The notes under the pieces: generated by a model
The model's input: only the letters and a program-made list of their open reading frames with translations
Database searches by the model: none
Told to the model about the DNA's origin: nothing
Translations under genes and position numbers: made by a program
Assembly: GCA_003567055.1 (NCBI GenBank)
Contig: PXAW01000173.1
Location: 1 to 7,763 of the forward strand
From: Hyphomicrobiales bacterium
Lineage (GTDB): Bacteria; Pseudomonadota; Alphaproteobacteria; Rhizobiales; Beijerinckiaceae
Length of the DNA: 7,763 bases
Reading direction: 5' to 3'
Shown here: positions 1 through 6,583 of the stretch, piece after piece
Layout: each line of letters starts with the position of its first letter
Numbering within the stretch: position 1 is the first letter of the stretch

Positions 1-92
1 AAGCGCGCGATCTCGCCCGCGCTGGGCTCGGCCCCGGCCGCCGCCGGCGCAAGCAGCAGCGCAAGGGCCGCGCCAGGCAGAAAGGGTTTCAT
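1..92 (-). CDS. Secreted protein, N-terminus only, in nuo operon after nuoD (partial)
   Basis: Only the first 30 codons are in the window; the gene continues past base 1. The ATG (92-90) shares four bases with the nuoD stop in an ATGA overlap. A good Shine-Dalgarno GGGGAG lies 8 nt upstream, inside the last nuoD codons, so the start is well supported and the gene is probably translationally coupled to nuoD. The visible product starts [20 protein letters not shown]: one Lys, a leucine/alanine hydrophobic core and a small-residue cleavage site near AGA|EP (about residue 21), which is a textbook Sec signal peptide. The mature part therefore probably lies in the periplasm. It is not a standard complex I subunit at this position, where nuoE would be expected next. 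Alphaproteobacterial nuo operons are known to carry extra unassigned reading frames. No function can be given from 30 residues. Confidence 0.7.
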   Translation of the reverse strand, partial: MKPFLPGAALALLLAPAAAGAEPSAGEIAR

Positions 93-1270
93 CGGTCGAT
101 CTCCCCGAACACGACATCCATGGTGCCGATGATGGCGGCCACATCCGCAAGCTGGTGGCCCTTGCAGACATGGTCCATCGCCTGAAGGTGCAGATAGCCC
201 GGCGCGCGGATCTTGGCGCGGTAGGGCTTGTTGGTGCCGTCGCCCACCAGATAGACGCCGAATTCGCCCTTGGGGGCCTCCACCGCGGCGTAGACTTCGC
301 CCGCGGGGACGTGGAACCCCTCGGTATAGAGCTTGAAGTGGTGGATCAGCGCTTCCATCGAGGTCTTCATCTCCGACCGCCGGGGCGGCGTGATCTTGCC
401 GCGCGCCAGCACGTCGCCGGGGGTGGCGCGCAGCTTGGCGATGCACTGGCGCATGATCTTCAGGCTCTCGGTGATCTCGGCCATGCGGCACAGGTAGCGG
501 TCGTAGCAGTCCCCGTTCTTGCCCACCGGGATCTGGAACTCGAACTCGTCGTAGCATTCGTAGGGCTGCGCCCGCCGCAGGTCCCAGGCCAGGCCCGAGC
601 CGCGCGCCATCACCCCCGAGAAGCCCCAGTCGAGGATCTCCTTCTCGTCGACAACGCCGATGTCGCAGTTGCGTTGCTTGAAGATGCGGTTTTCGTTCAG
701 CAGGTCGGCGATGTCGTCGAGCACCTTCGGAAAGGTCTCCATCCACGCCTCGATGTCGTCGATCAGCTTCTCGGGGATGTCCTGATGCACCCCGCCGGGG
801 CGGATGTAGGAGGAATGCAGCCGCGCGCCCGAGGCCCGCTCGCAGAACACCATCAGCTTCTCGCGCTCCTCGAAGCCCCAGAGCGGCGGCGTCAGCGCGC
901 CCACATCCATGGCTTGGGTCGTCAGATTGAGAAGATGCGACAGGATACGCCCGATCTCGCAATACAGAACCCGGATCAGCTGGGCCCGGCGCGGCACCTC
1001 GATGCCGGCCAGCTTCTCGATCGCGAGGCAGAAGGCGTGCTCCTGGTTCATCGGCGCGACATAGTCGAGCCGGTCGAAATAGGGCGTGGCCTGCAGATAG
1101 GTCTTGTGCTCGATCAGCTTCTCGGTGCCGCGATGCAACAGGCCGATATGCGGATCGACGCGCTCGACGATCTCGCCGTCGAGCTCCAGCACGAGGCGCA
1201 AAACGCCGTGCGCCGCCGGGTGCTGCGGGCCGAAATTGATCGAGAAATTGCGAATGTCGTGCTCGCCCAT
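89..1270 (-). CDS. nuoD: NADH-quinone oxidoreductase subunit D (49 kDa subunit)
   Basis: This is the 49-kDa-type subunit of proton-pumping NADH dehydrogenase (complex I). With NuoB it builds the ubiquinone-reduction site at the junction of the peripheral arm and the cytoplasmic membrane face. The product has 393 residues, close to full length for the family. The N-terminal motif [11 protein letters not shown] is at about 13-22. His17, His21 and Tyr70 (in YFDRLDYV) match, by motif and spacing, the quinone-pocket His/His/Tyr known from mitochondrial 49-kDa subunits. The segment [14 protein letters not shown] (41-54) and the C-terminal end DVVFGEIDR are also typical. The ATG has GAGGAAGG about 10 nt upstream, and that site overlaps the nuoC stop codon. 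The gap to nuoC is 16 nt. It is a stand-alone gene, not the nuoCD fusion found in enterobacteria. The stop overlaps the start of the next gene by 4 nt. Confidence 0.98.
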   Translation of the reverse strand: MGEHDIRNFSINFGPQHPAAHGVLRLVLELDGEIVERVDPHIGLLHRGTEKLIEHKTYLQATPYFDRLDYVAPMNQEHAFCLAIEKLAGIEVPRRAQLIRVLYCEIGRILSHLLNLTTQAMDVGALTPPLWGFEEREKLMVFCERASGARLHSSYIRPGGVHQDIPEKLIDDIEAWMETFPKVLDDIADLLNENRIFKQRNCDIGVVDEKEILDWGFSGVMARGSGLAWDLRRAQPYECYDEFEFQIPVGKNGDCYDRYLCRMAEITESLKIMRQCIAKLRATPGDVLARGKITPPRRSEMKTSMEALIHHFKLYTEGFHVPAGEVYAAVEAPKGEFGVYLVGDGTNKPYRAKIRAPGYLHLQAMDHVCKGHQLADVAAIIGTMDVVFGEIDR

Positions 1271-1286
1271 GACGTCAGCGCCTTCC

Positions 1287-1922
1287 TCAGCCCTTGCCTG
1301 CCTGATCGGCCTTCTCGTCGCCCGGGAGCACGTAATCGGTGCCCTCCCAGGGCGAGAGGAAATCGAAATTGCGGAATTCCTGCGTGAGCTTCACCGGCTC
1401 GTAGACCACACGCCCCTCGATATCGTCGTAGCGGACCTCGACGAAACCGGTGAGCGGGAAATCCTTGCGCAGGGGGTGCCCCTCGAAGCCGTAATCGGTG
1501 AGCAGGCGGCGCAGATCCGGGTGATCGGTGAAGATCACGCCGTAGAGATCATAGGTCTCGCGCTCGAACCAGTTCGCGGCGGGAAACAGATCGATGATCG
1601 AGGGAACCGGCGTCTGCGCATCCACCATCACCTTGATCCGGATGCGCTGGTTAAGCCGCAGCGAGAGGAAATGATAGACCACGTCGAAGCGCTTCTCGCG
1701 GGCCGGGTAATCCACCCCGCAGATATCGATGAAGCACTTGAACAGGCAGCCTTCATCATCGCGCAGCCAGGCCACCGTGTCGCGGATCGCTTCCGGCGCG
1801 ACGGTGATGGTCAGCTCGCCATGGGTGATCACGGCATCGGCGAGCTTCTCGCCGAGCCCCTTGCGGATATGCGCCTCGAGCTTTTCGAGGGCCGCGATCT
1901 CGTCCTGCGCAATCATCGTCAT
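1287..1922 (-). CDS. nuoC: NADH-quinone oxidoreductase subunit C (30 kDa subunit)
   Basis: This 30-kDa-type subunit of complex I is a peripheral-arm scaffold that contacts NuoB and NuoD and carries no cofactor. The product has 211 residues. The family signature runs through 120-159: ERETYDLYG, then [20 protein letters not shown], then DFPLTG. The conserved tail with [12 protein letters not shown] (183-194) follows. A short acidic/lysine C-terminal end is the least conserved part. The gene starts 11 nt after the nuoB stop. Two close ATG codons are possible (codon 1 at 1922, codon 3 at 1916). A GAGG lies 3 nt before the first and 9 nt before the second, and another GAGG lies further upstream, so the true start could be two codons shorter. 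It belongs to the nuoABCD transcript. Confidence 0.97.
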   Translation of the reverse strand: MTMIAQDEIAALEKLEAHIRKGLGEKLADAVITHGELTITVAPEAIRDTVAWLRDDEGCLFKCFIDICGVDYPAREKRFDVVYHFLSLRLNQRIRIKVMVDAQTPVPSIIDLFPAANWFERETYDLYGVIFTDHPDLRRLLTDYGFEGHPLRKDFPLTGFVEVRYDDIEGRVVYEPVKLTQEFRNFDFLSPWEGTDYVLPGDEKADQAGKG

Positions 1923-1933
1923 GATCCTCGACC

Positions 1934-2521
1934 TCAGCGCTCGATCGTGCCGGTGCGGCGAATCTTCTTTTGCAGAAGCAGGACGCCGTAGAGCAGCGCC
2001 TCCGCCGTGGGCGGACAGCCGGGCACATAGACATCGACGGGCACGATGCGGTCGCAGCCGCGCACCACCGAATAGGAATAATGGTAATAGCCGCCGCCAT
2101 TGGCGCAGGAGCCCATGGAGATGACGTAGCGCGGCTCCGGCATCTGGTCGTAGACCTTGCGGAAGGCGGGGGCCATCTTGTTGGTCAGCGTGCCGGCGAC
2201 GATGATCACGTCCGATTGACGCGGGCTCGCGCGCGGCGCGAAGCCGAAGCGCTCGGCATCATAGCGCGGCATCGACATCTGCATCATCTCGACCGCGCAG
2301 CAGGCAAGGCCGAAGGTCATCCACATCAGCGAGCCGCCGCGGGCCCAGTTGATCAGATCATCCGTGGAGGTGACGAGGAAGCCCTTGTCGGCCAGCTCGG
2401 CATTCACCTCCGAGAAGAACGGATCCTTCGCCTGGGCAGGGTTGTCCTGCGCGCGCTGCAAAAGTGCCGCACCCTCGGCATTGGGCGAAAGCACGCGGTT
2501 GTCGCGATCGATCAATCCCAT
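1934..2521 (-). CDS. nuoB: NADH-quinone oxidoreductase subunit B (PSST, N2 cluster subunit)
   Basis: This subunit binds iron-sulfur cluster N2, the last electron carrier before ubiquinone in complex I. With the chosen start the product has 195 residues. The four expected N2 ligands are all present: Cys74 and Cys75 in [10 protein letters not shown], Cys139 in [10 protein letters not shown], and Cys169 in VPGCPP. The first 50 or so residues are a variable extension before the conserved core. I start at the ATG at 2521 (MGLIDRD), which has AAGGGAG 7 nt upstream. An in-frame ATG at 2542 would add 7 residues but has no Shine-Dalgarno sequence. The chosen start lies inside the last codons of nuoA (10-nt overlap), so the two are probably translationally coupled. 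Identification is certain; the start is very likely. Confidence 0.97.
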   Translation of the reverse strand: MGLIDRDNRVLSPNAEGAALLQRAQDNPAQAKDPFFSEVNAELADKGFLVTSTDDLINWARGGSLMWMTFGLACCAVEMMQMSMPRYDAERFGFAPRASPRQSDVIIVAGTLTNKMAPAFRKVYDQMPEPRYVISMGSCANGGGYYHYSYSVVRGCDRIVPVDVYVPGCPPTAEALLYGVLLLQKKIRRTGTIER

Positions 2522-2877
2522 TCCAGGGCTCCCTTGTTCCATTCGTAGATGAATCCGACGGTCAGCACGCCGAGGAAGATCATCATCGACCAGAAGCCGA
2601 ACCAGCCCAGTTCACCGAAGACCACGGCCCAGGGGAACAGGAACGCCACTTCCAGATCGAAGATGATGAAGAGGATGGCGACGAGATAGAAGCGCACGTC
2701 GAAGCGCATGCGCGAATCGTCGAAGGCGTTGAAGCCGCACTCGTAGGTCGAGACCTTCTCGCTGTCGGGATTGCTGTGCGCGACGACGAACGGCGCCACG
2801 AGCAACGCACCCCCGATCACCATGGCCAGGGCGATAAAGATCACCAGCGGCAGATAATCCATCAAAAGGTTGTCCAT
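2512..2877 (-). CDS. nuoA: NADH-quinone oxidoreductase subunit A (ND3 homologue)
   Basis: This small membrane subunit of complex I is homologous to mitochondrial ND3 and sits beside the quinone channel. The product has 121 residues with three predicted membrane helices, roughly 8-30, 62-84 and 92-112. The loop between helices 1 and 2 carries STYECGF with Cys47, the position of the conserved ND3 loop cysteine that changes exposure in the active/deactive transition of the mitochondrial enzyme. Helix 2 carries the conserved acidic [11 protein letters not shown] (73-83). The start at 2877 is preceded by GGGAAGG at 7-nt spacing; a second Met at codon 6 has no better site. It is the first gene of the nuo operon here, facing a divergent intergenic region, so the promoter should lie in 2878-3128. 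Confidence 0.97.
   Translation of the reverse strand: MDNLLMDYLPLVIFIALAMVIGGALLVAPFVVAHSNPDSEKVSTYECGFNAFDDSRMRFDVRFYLVAILFIIFDLEVAFLFPWAVVFGELGWFGFWSMMIFLGVLTVGFIYEWNKGALEWD
2529..2535 (-). promoter_or_regulatory. Ribosome binding site that decides the nuoB start
   Basis: On the minus strand this reads AAGGGAG, 7 nt before the ATG at 2521, and it lies within the 3' end of nuoA. The alternative in-frame ATG at 2542 has no purine-rich element in the 18 nt before it. The site therefore argues for the shorter, 195-residue NuoB. Confidence 0.75.
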
Positions 2878-3128
2878 ACGTCGACCTTCCCGATCACAAT
2901 CCCGGCCCGACCGCGATGACTGCGCGCCAGCCCGGCACGCCTTCTTCGCATCCGCAAACCTCGCGGGCGAGGCTTATCCCAGCCACCACGCAAACACAAG
3001 AACCGACACGGGCGGATTCCGGACCGGAACCCGCTGCCGGCAGACCCTCCGCACCGGCGCGCATCGGATGCCTGAGACTGTTACTATAGCGGAAATAGCG
3101 ATTCGTTTCTCGTTGGGGAGGGTTTGTG
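2878..3128. promoter_or_regulatory. Divergent intergenic region between nuoA and the HdeA-like gene
   Basis: These 251 bases must hold the nuo operon promoter (minus strand) and the promoter of the HdeA-like gene (plus strand). No strong sigma-70 match is visible. The best minus-strand candidate is CTTGTG (3000-2995), a 17-nt spacer, then ATAAGC (2977-2972), which would give an untranslated leader of about 85-95 nt before nuoA. On the plus strand TACTATAG (3082-3089) could be a -10 element, but no matching -35 precedes it. The region also contains a perfect inverted repeat TTCCGG-A-CCGGAA (3017-3029) and a short direct repeat of ATAGCG (3086-3091 and 3095-3100). The region's role follows from gene orientation; the individual elements are tentative. 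Confidence 0.45.
3115..3122 (+). promoter_or_regulatory. Ribosome binding site that decides the HdeA-like gene start
   Basis: GGGGAGGG ends 6 nt before the ATG at 3129 and only 3 nt before an in-frame GTG at 3126. The spacing favours the ATG. Confidence 0.7.
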
Positions 3129-3641
3129 ATGTTGCGTCGCACCGTTTTTTCGACTTTCTGCGCCGTTTTCGCGATCCTGCCCCTTTCCGGAGCGCCGCAC
3201 GGCGCCGCGCAGGCCCAGAATCGGGCTGTCGACATGATGCGCGTCGATTGCGCCCAGTTCGACCGGCTGCGATCGGCGCGCAAGCGCAGCATCGGCATCT
3301 GGCTGCATGGTTACTACATCGGAACCGGCCAGCGCCCGCTGCTCGATATCGACGGAATCGAGGGCGCCGTCGACGCGCTGATCGCCTATTGCGCAGAAAA
3401 TCCCGACGCGCCCCTCGTCAGCGCCGAGACCGCGACGATCCTGCGCGGAGAGGAACCGCCCGTCGCCGCCACCGGCAGCGGCAGCGGCGCGCGCGGCAGC
3501 ATGGGCGGCAACCGGCCGCGCCAGGGCCTGCGCATCACCGTGCCATCCGACACACCGCGCGATCCGCCACGCGAGGATCGCAGCGCACCCGCACCCGCAC
3601 CCTCCCCCGATATGCCGATGCGCCCGCGCCCGGTCGATTGA
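3129..3641 (+). CDS. HdeA/HdeB-like secreted protein
   Basis: The product has 170 residues. It starts with a Sec signal peptide (MLRRTVF, hydrophobic stretch to about 20, likely cut after AQA at 29), so it should be periplasmic. The mature core (about 35-105) looks like the HdeA/HdeB family: Cys41 and Cys88 placed to form one disulfide, the segment WLHGYYIGTG (58-67), an acidic DIDGI stretch, and YCAENPDAPLVSA (87-99). In enterobacteria HdeA and HdeB are acid-stress chaperones; for alphaproteobacterial relatives that role is not established, so I infer location and fold more firmly than function. After about 105 comes a low-complexity tail rich in Gly/Ser, then Ala/Pro/Arg, which HdeA itself lacks. 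An ATG with GGGGAGGG 6 nt upstream sets the start. It is divergent from the nuo operon, with a 123-nt gap to the next gene and no clear terminator between them. Confidence 0.75.
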   Translation: MLRRTVFSTFCAVFAILPLSGAPHGAAQAQNRAVDMMRVDCAQFDRLRSARKRSIGIWLHGYYIGTGQRPLLDIDGIEGAVDALIAYCAENPDAPLVSAETATILRGEEPPVAATGSGSGARGSMGGNRPRQGLRITVPSDTPRDPPREDRSAPAPAPSPDMPMRPRPVD

Positions 3642-3764
3642 GCCTGTCCATTGAGGCGCCTTTTCTCCTGCGGCGCATGCGGCTATCGTCGATCACGAGG
3701 GAGCGATCGGGTGTGGCTCAGCACAGTCGATCGCGACGCACGCAATGGCGGGAAGTGAGGCGGC

Positions 3765-4904
3765 ATGCGCCGAGACAGCGAGAAGGCGCCCGACTCGGTG
3801 CGCACCCTGATCATCCTGTGCCTCGCCGTTTTTCTGGCGATCATGGTCGGCTGGCTGCTCGTGGTCGGAAAAGACATCCTGCTGCCGATCGTCATCGCAG
3901 TGCTTTCCGCCTACGTGATGTCGAACGCCTCGCGTGCACTCGGGCGCTGGCCGGTGACGCGGCTGCTGCCCTCGCTGGTGCGGCGCCTGCTGCTGCTGAT
4001 GGGATTCATCGGGGTGATCTTCGCCTTCAACGGCGTCGTGATCGTCACCGTGCGGGATCTCGTGGCATCGGCGCCGGGCTACCAGGCCAATCTGGAGCGG
4101 ATGGTGACGCAGGTGATGGCCATGTTCGGCACCGCCGGCAATCCCGACTGGCAGGCGGTGCGCGCCGTCACCATCGATCGGATCGACATGACGGGGCTGA
4201 TCGGCGGGCTGGCCGGCTCCGTGGGAGCCCTCGTGGGTGTCTTGTTCATGGCCGTGGTCTACGCGCTCTTCCTCACGGGTGAGGCCGGGAGCTTCGCTCA
4301 CAAGATCTCGGTCGCGCTCCCGGGGCAGGGCCAGGCCGACAAGACCATGGCGGTGATCTCCGACATCAACGAACGCATCGCCGATTATCTGGCGGTGAAG
4401 ACGCTTATCAACATCATCCTCGCCTGCCTGTCCTTCGTGATCCTGTGGCTGTTCGGGGTCGATTATGCGCTGTTCTGGGCGCTCGTCATCGGAATTTTGA
4501 ACTACATCCCCTATTTCGGCTCGCTATTGGGGGTCGCCTTTCCGGTGCTTCTGAGCATCGCCCAGTTCGGCTCGCTGACACTGACACTGCTGCTCGCGGG
4601 AATGCTGACGGCGGCGCAGATGTGGGTGGGGAATTTCCTCGAGCCGCGCATGATCGGCCGCAGGGTCAATCTCTCACCCTTCGTCGTCCTGGTCGCCCTG
4701 TCGTTCTGGTATGCGTTCTGGGGGGTCCCCGGCGCGATCCTCGCCGTGCCGATGACATCGATGCTGGCGATCATCTTCGCCGCCTTCGACCAGACCCGTC
4801 CGCTCGCGGTGCTGCTGGCCAATGACGTCAGCGTCTTCGAGCGGCGCAGCACACCCGCCGCCCTGCCCCACCCGGATGCTGATCAACCGGATGTCAGTTC
4901 CTGA
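3765..4904 (+). CDS. AI-2E family transporter (PerM-like membrane protein)
   Basis: The product has 379 residues and is a polytopic inner-membrane protein of the AI-2E transporter family. Hydrophobic helices lie at about 13-35, 38-52, 75-100, 145-171, 212-230, 235-262, 268-290 and 305-340, with a soluble stretch at about 105-140. The family hallmark NYIPYFG is at 246-252. The conserved C-terminal block has FLEPRMIGRRVNLSPF (291-306) followed by FWGVPGAILAVPM (318-330). Some relatives are linked to autoinducer-2 export, others to ion/proton antiport, so the substrate is unknown. The start ATG follows GTGAGG with 4-nt spacing. The last 60 bases encode a polar, Pro/Asp-rich tail, and the final 22 overlap the end of the convergent PilZ gene. 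It could share a transcript with the HdeA-like gene 123 nt upstream. Confidence 0.9.
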   Translation: MRRDSEKAPDSVRTLIILCLAVFLAIMVGWLLVVGKDILLPIVIAVLSAYVMSNASRALGRWPVTRLLPSLVRRLLLLMGFIGVIFAFNGVVIVTVRDLVASAPGYQANLERMVTQVMAMFGTAGNPDWQAVRAVTIDRIDMTGLIGGLAGSVGALVGVLFMAVVYALFLTGEAGSFAHKISVALPGQGQADKTMAVISDINERIADYLAVKTLINIILACLSFVILWLFGVDYALFWALVIGILNYIPYFGSLLGVAFPVLLSIAQFGSLTLTLLLAGMLTAAQMWVGNFLEPRMIGRRVNLSPFVVLVALSFWYAFWGVPGAILAVPMTSMLAIIFAAFDQTRPLAVLLANDVSVFERRSTPAALPHPDADQPDVSS

Positions 4905-5281
4905 ATTCTGGCATTGAGCCTGGTCACCATGCCCTCCAGATCCCTGATGCGGGCCCGCAGGTGCTCCTCGGTCTCCTCGCTCATTTCCGGCGGCGCATCA
5001 CTCTCGGACGGCGCCGCATCGAGATAGGCGACGCCGCAGAAATCGCCCTGGCGCCAGGCCAGCCGAACCTTGCGCGTGACGTTCCTCTGGGGGATGTGCA
5101 GGTCGAAATGCTCAGGCAGCGTCACGGAACCGGAAACCTCGAGCTTGGCGCCGCCATCGGAGGTGTTGCGGATCGTACAATCGACCTTCATCATCCCCTT
5201 GTTGTAGAGGATTCGCGCGGCCATGAAGGACCGCATCCGTTCCGAGCGGCGGTGATTGGTGCCTGGGGGTGTCATCAACAT
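4883..5281 (-). CDS. PilZ-domain protein with C-terminal coiled coil
   Basis: The product has 132 residues. The PilZ c-di-GMP-binding signature is complete: an RxxxR element (Arg11 to Arg15 in RRSER) and, 24 residues later, NxSxxG (Asn39-Thr-Ser41-Asp-Gly-Gly44), followed by alternating beta-strand sequence to about residue 88. An acidic Pro/Ser/Glu linker (about 90-103) leads to a charged heptad-like helix (about 104-130, LRARIRDLEGMVTRLNARI), predicted to be a coiled coil that could mediate dimerisation or partner binding. There is no signal peptide or membrane helix, so it should be cytoplasmic. The start ATG (5281) has GAGG at 10-nt spacing; Met3 (5275) would put it 16 nt away. It stands alone between the convergent transporter gene and an AT-rich upstream region, so its output process (motility, polysaccharide or other) cannot be told from neighbours. 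Confidence 0.85.
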   Translation of the reverse strand: MLMTPPGTNHRRSERMRSFMAARILYNKGMMKVDCTIRNTSDGGAKLEVSGSVTLPEHFDLHIPQRNVTRKVRLAWRQGDFCGVAYLDAAPSESDAPPEMSEETEEHLRARIRDLEGMVTRLNARIQELTSG

Positions 5282-5634
5282 GATTGTACGGCCTCGGGTC
5301 TCTGTGACACTCAGAGGCTACAGGAATGTTGCTTCCCAATCGTTAATTTGAAACACGAGATATCAATCAGCGCGGTTCGTGAAATCACCGGTCGCTATAA
5401 ATTGTCTTTTGCAGTCAATGAATGTTTATATATGTTATCAATTGCATATGAAGCAACGTCGTATGGCATCACCTTGCGGAGCCGTATCGCCTGGCACAAA
5501 CGTACCGCGTCGCGGAAAGGCAGTGCCTCGCGCAAGTAAGCCCGCTCAGACGCCACAATCTCCCACACTTGCCGTTACGGCACGCAAGAGTTGTTTTCTG
5601 CTGATATGAATTTTTTTGGAGAACCAGGTCGAAC
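5282..5634. other. Gene-poor spacer with an AT-rich stretch
   Basis: These 353 bases hold no gene I can support. The part at 5341-5460 is about 37% GC by hand count, far below the surrounding coding DNA, and includes TTTATATATG (5425-5434). The promoter of the PilZ gene should lie here, but I find no well-spaced minus-strand pair. A half-site TTAACGAT (minus strand, 5346-5339) resembles the CtrA half-site TTAACCAT. A 76-codon plus-strand frame (5379-5609) crosses the region without a Shine-Dalgarno sequence or recognisable similarity and is not called. Short hairpins occur at 5570-5582 (TGCCG-TTA-CGGCA) and 5518-5528 (AGGCA-G-TGCCT), neither followed by a convincing T-run on the minus strand, so no terminator for the tRNA gene is called. 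Confidence 0.5.
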
Positions 5635-5711
5635 TGGCGCGGGCGACGGGGCTCGAACCCGCGACCTCCGGCGTGACAGGCCGGCACTCTAACCGACTGA
5701 GCTACGCCCGC
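5635..5711 (-). tRNA. tRNA-Asp (anticodon GUC)
   Basis: The minus strand folds into a full cloverleaf of 77 nt including an encoded CCA end. The acceptor stem GCGGGCG pairs perfectly with CGCCCGC, followed by discriminator G and CCA. The D-stem is GCTC/GAGT with one G-U pair. The anticodon stem CCGGC/GCCGG flanks the loop CTGTCAC, giving anticodon GTC, so it decodes the aspartate codons GAC and GAU. The T-arm is GCGGG-TTCGAGC-CCCGT. Discriminator G73, the GUC anticodon and G10 fit bacterial tRNA-Asp identity. It has its own promoter about 40-65 nt upstream and follows the ilvN terminator, so it is a separate unit. Confidence 0.97.
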
Positions 5712-5748
5712 TTCCGTTCCCGCCGCGTTCGTCTGCGGCGATGGCGCG

Positions 5749-5777
5749 GGTGTACGGCGCGCCTTCGTCGCTGTCAA
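5749..5777 (-). promoter_or_regulatory. Probable tRNA-Asp promoter
   Basis: On the minus strand a perfect -35 hexamer TTGACA (5777-5772) is followed by a 17-nt spacer and TACACC (5754-5749), a weak -10 matching 3 of 6 consensus bases. Transcription would start near 5742, giving a leader of about 30 nt before the mature tRNA. Consensus -35 with a relaxed -10 fits stable-RNA promoters of alphaproteobacteria. It lies between the ilvN terminator and the tRNA, where a promoter is required. Confidence 0.65.
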
Positions 5778-5890
5778 GCGCCTCGTGGGCCCTGTACGCG
5801 ATTTTCTACGGCCATGGCGAAGCAGTAAACGGCAAACCGTTGAGCCGCCTTTGTTTCGAGGATGTTGCGGCATTTTCCAAAGACATGACG

Positions 5891-5925
5891 CAAAAAGGCA
5901 CCGGGCGGATCATCGCCCGATGCCT
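5891..5925 (-). terminator. Intrinsic terminator of the ilvB-gst-ilvN unit
   Basis: Read on the minus strand, AGGCATCGGGCG (5925-5914), a 6-nt loop and CGCCCGGTGCCT (5907-5896) form a 12-bp stem with one G-U pair. The U-run is five Ts: the last base of the stem plus four more (5896-5892). It lies about 50 nt after the ilvN stop. The other strand has no T-run after the stem, so it acts only in the ilvN direction. Confidence 0.9.
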
Positions 5926-5974
5926 CATCCAATCCCGGCAGAGAGAAGCGGAAGTTACCGCGCTCCGATTCCGC

Positions 5975-6514
5975 TCAGATTCCCTCGGCGCCACGGCTGA
6001 TGGCAGCGATGCCGGTACGCGCCACTTCCTTGAGACCCACAGCCGTCATCAGATTGATGAAACGCTCGACCTCCTCGCTCGCACCGGTGAGCTCGAAGAC
6101 GAAGGAATGCAGCGTCGCATCGAGCGTGCGTGCGCCGAATGCGGAAGCCAGCCGCAGCGCTTCGACCCGATGCTCGCCCTTGCCGACCACCTTGACGAGG
6201 CACAATTCGCGCTCCAGCGCCGCGCCGTCGACGGTGAGATCATCGACGCGGTGCACCGGCACCAGCCGCTCGAGCTGATACTTGATCTGCTCGATCACGT
6301 TGGCCGTGCCCGTCGTGACGATGGTGATGCGCGAGATGTGCTTTTCGTGCTCGGTCTCGGAGACGGTGAGGCTTTCGATATTGTAGCCGCGCCCGGAGAA
6401 CAGGCCGGCGATGCGCGCCAGGACACCCGGCTCGTTATCGACGATCACCGCGAGGGTGTGGCGGTTCACCGTCTGGGTGACCGTCTGTTCCGGGTAGTGG
6501 GTCTGACTGTTCAT
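5975..6514 (-). CDS. ilvN: Acetolactate synthase small (regulatory) subunit
   Basis: The regulatory subunit activates the catalytic subunit of acetolactate (acetohydroxyacid) synthase and gives it valine feedback control, at the first common step of branched-chain amino-acid synthesis in the cytoplasm. The product has 179 residues with the chosen start. An N-terminal ACT domain (about 18-92) opens with HTLAVIVDNEPGVLARIAGL and continues GRGYNIESLTV, the typical valine-binding region. The C-terminal ALS-type domain (about 100-175) follows, with LVKVVGKGEHRVEALRL and FELTGASEEVERFINLM. The name ilvH is used for the same family. The ATG at 6514 has a modest AGGG 10 nt upstream; an in-frame GTG at 6547 would add 11 residues but lacks a good site. 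It lies 69 nt downstream of the gst gene, is last in the unit, and is followed by a strong terminator. Confidence 0.96.
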   Translation of the reverse strand: MNSQTHYPEQTVTQTVNRHTLAVIVDNEPGVLARIAGLFSGRGYNIESLTVSETEHEKHISRITIVTTGTANVIEQIKYQLERLVPVHRVDDLTVDGAALERELCLVKVVGKGEHRVEALRLASAFGARTLDATLHSFVFELTGASEEVERFINLMTAVGLKEVARTGIAAISRGAEGI

Positions 6515-6583
6515 CGTTGCATCGCCCTGTTGTTTATTGATTCGCACGTGGTTCGACCCGCCGTGCCCGGTCGTCGCACCGGG

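Noticed and set aside
155..1387. A 410-codon open frame on the plus strand opposite nuoD
   Set aside because: It is a complement-strand artefact of GC-rich codon use: nuoD on the other strand is certain by motif, and the antisense product is low-complexity Arg/Ala/Asp/His-rich with no recognisable domain.
2870..4282. A 470-codon plus-strand frame spanning the divergent region, the HdeA-like gene and the start of the transporter
   Set aside because: It crosses intergenic DNA and overlaps two better genes in another frame; the product is Arg/Ala-rich with no domain.
5518..5528. Small hairpin AGGCA-G-TGCCT as a terminator for tRNA-Asp
   Set aside because: The stem is very short with almost no loop, and only TTT follows on the minus strand. 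It lies over 100 nt from the tRNA, so it is not supported.
5379..5609. Possible small basic protein (76 codons from a GTG, or shorter from internal ATGs) in the AT-rich spacer
   Set aside because: There is no Shine-Dalgarno sequence before any candidate start, no recognisable similarity, and composition changes abruptly along the frame. I left it uncalled.
5605..5620. Run of seven Ts near the tRNA 3' end as a terminator
   Set aside because: The T-run is on the plus strand, so it reads as A in the tRNA transcript, and no stem precedes it on the plus strand.
5469..5873. A 134-codon minus-strand frame covering the tRNA gene
   Set aside because: Its central residues (GVAQSVRVPACHAGGRGFEP) are simply a translation of the tRNA-Asp gene, a common false call.
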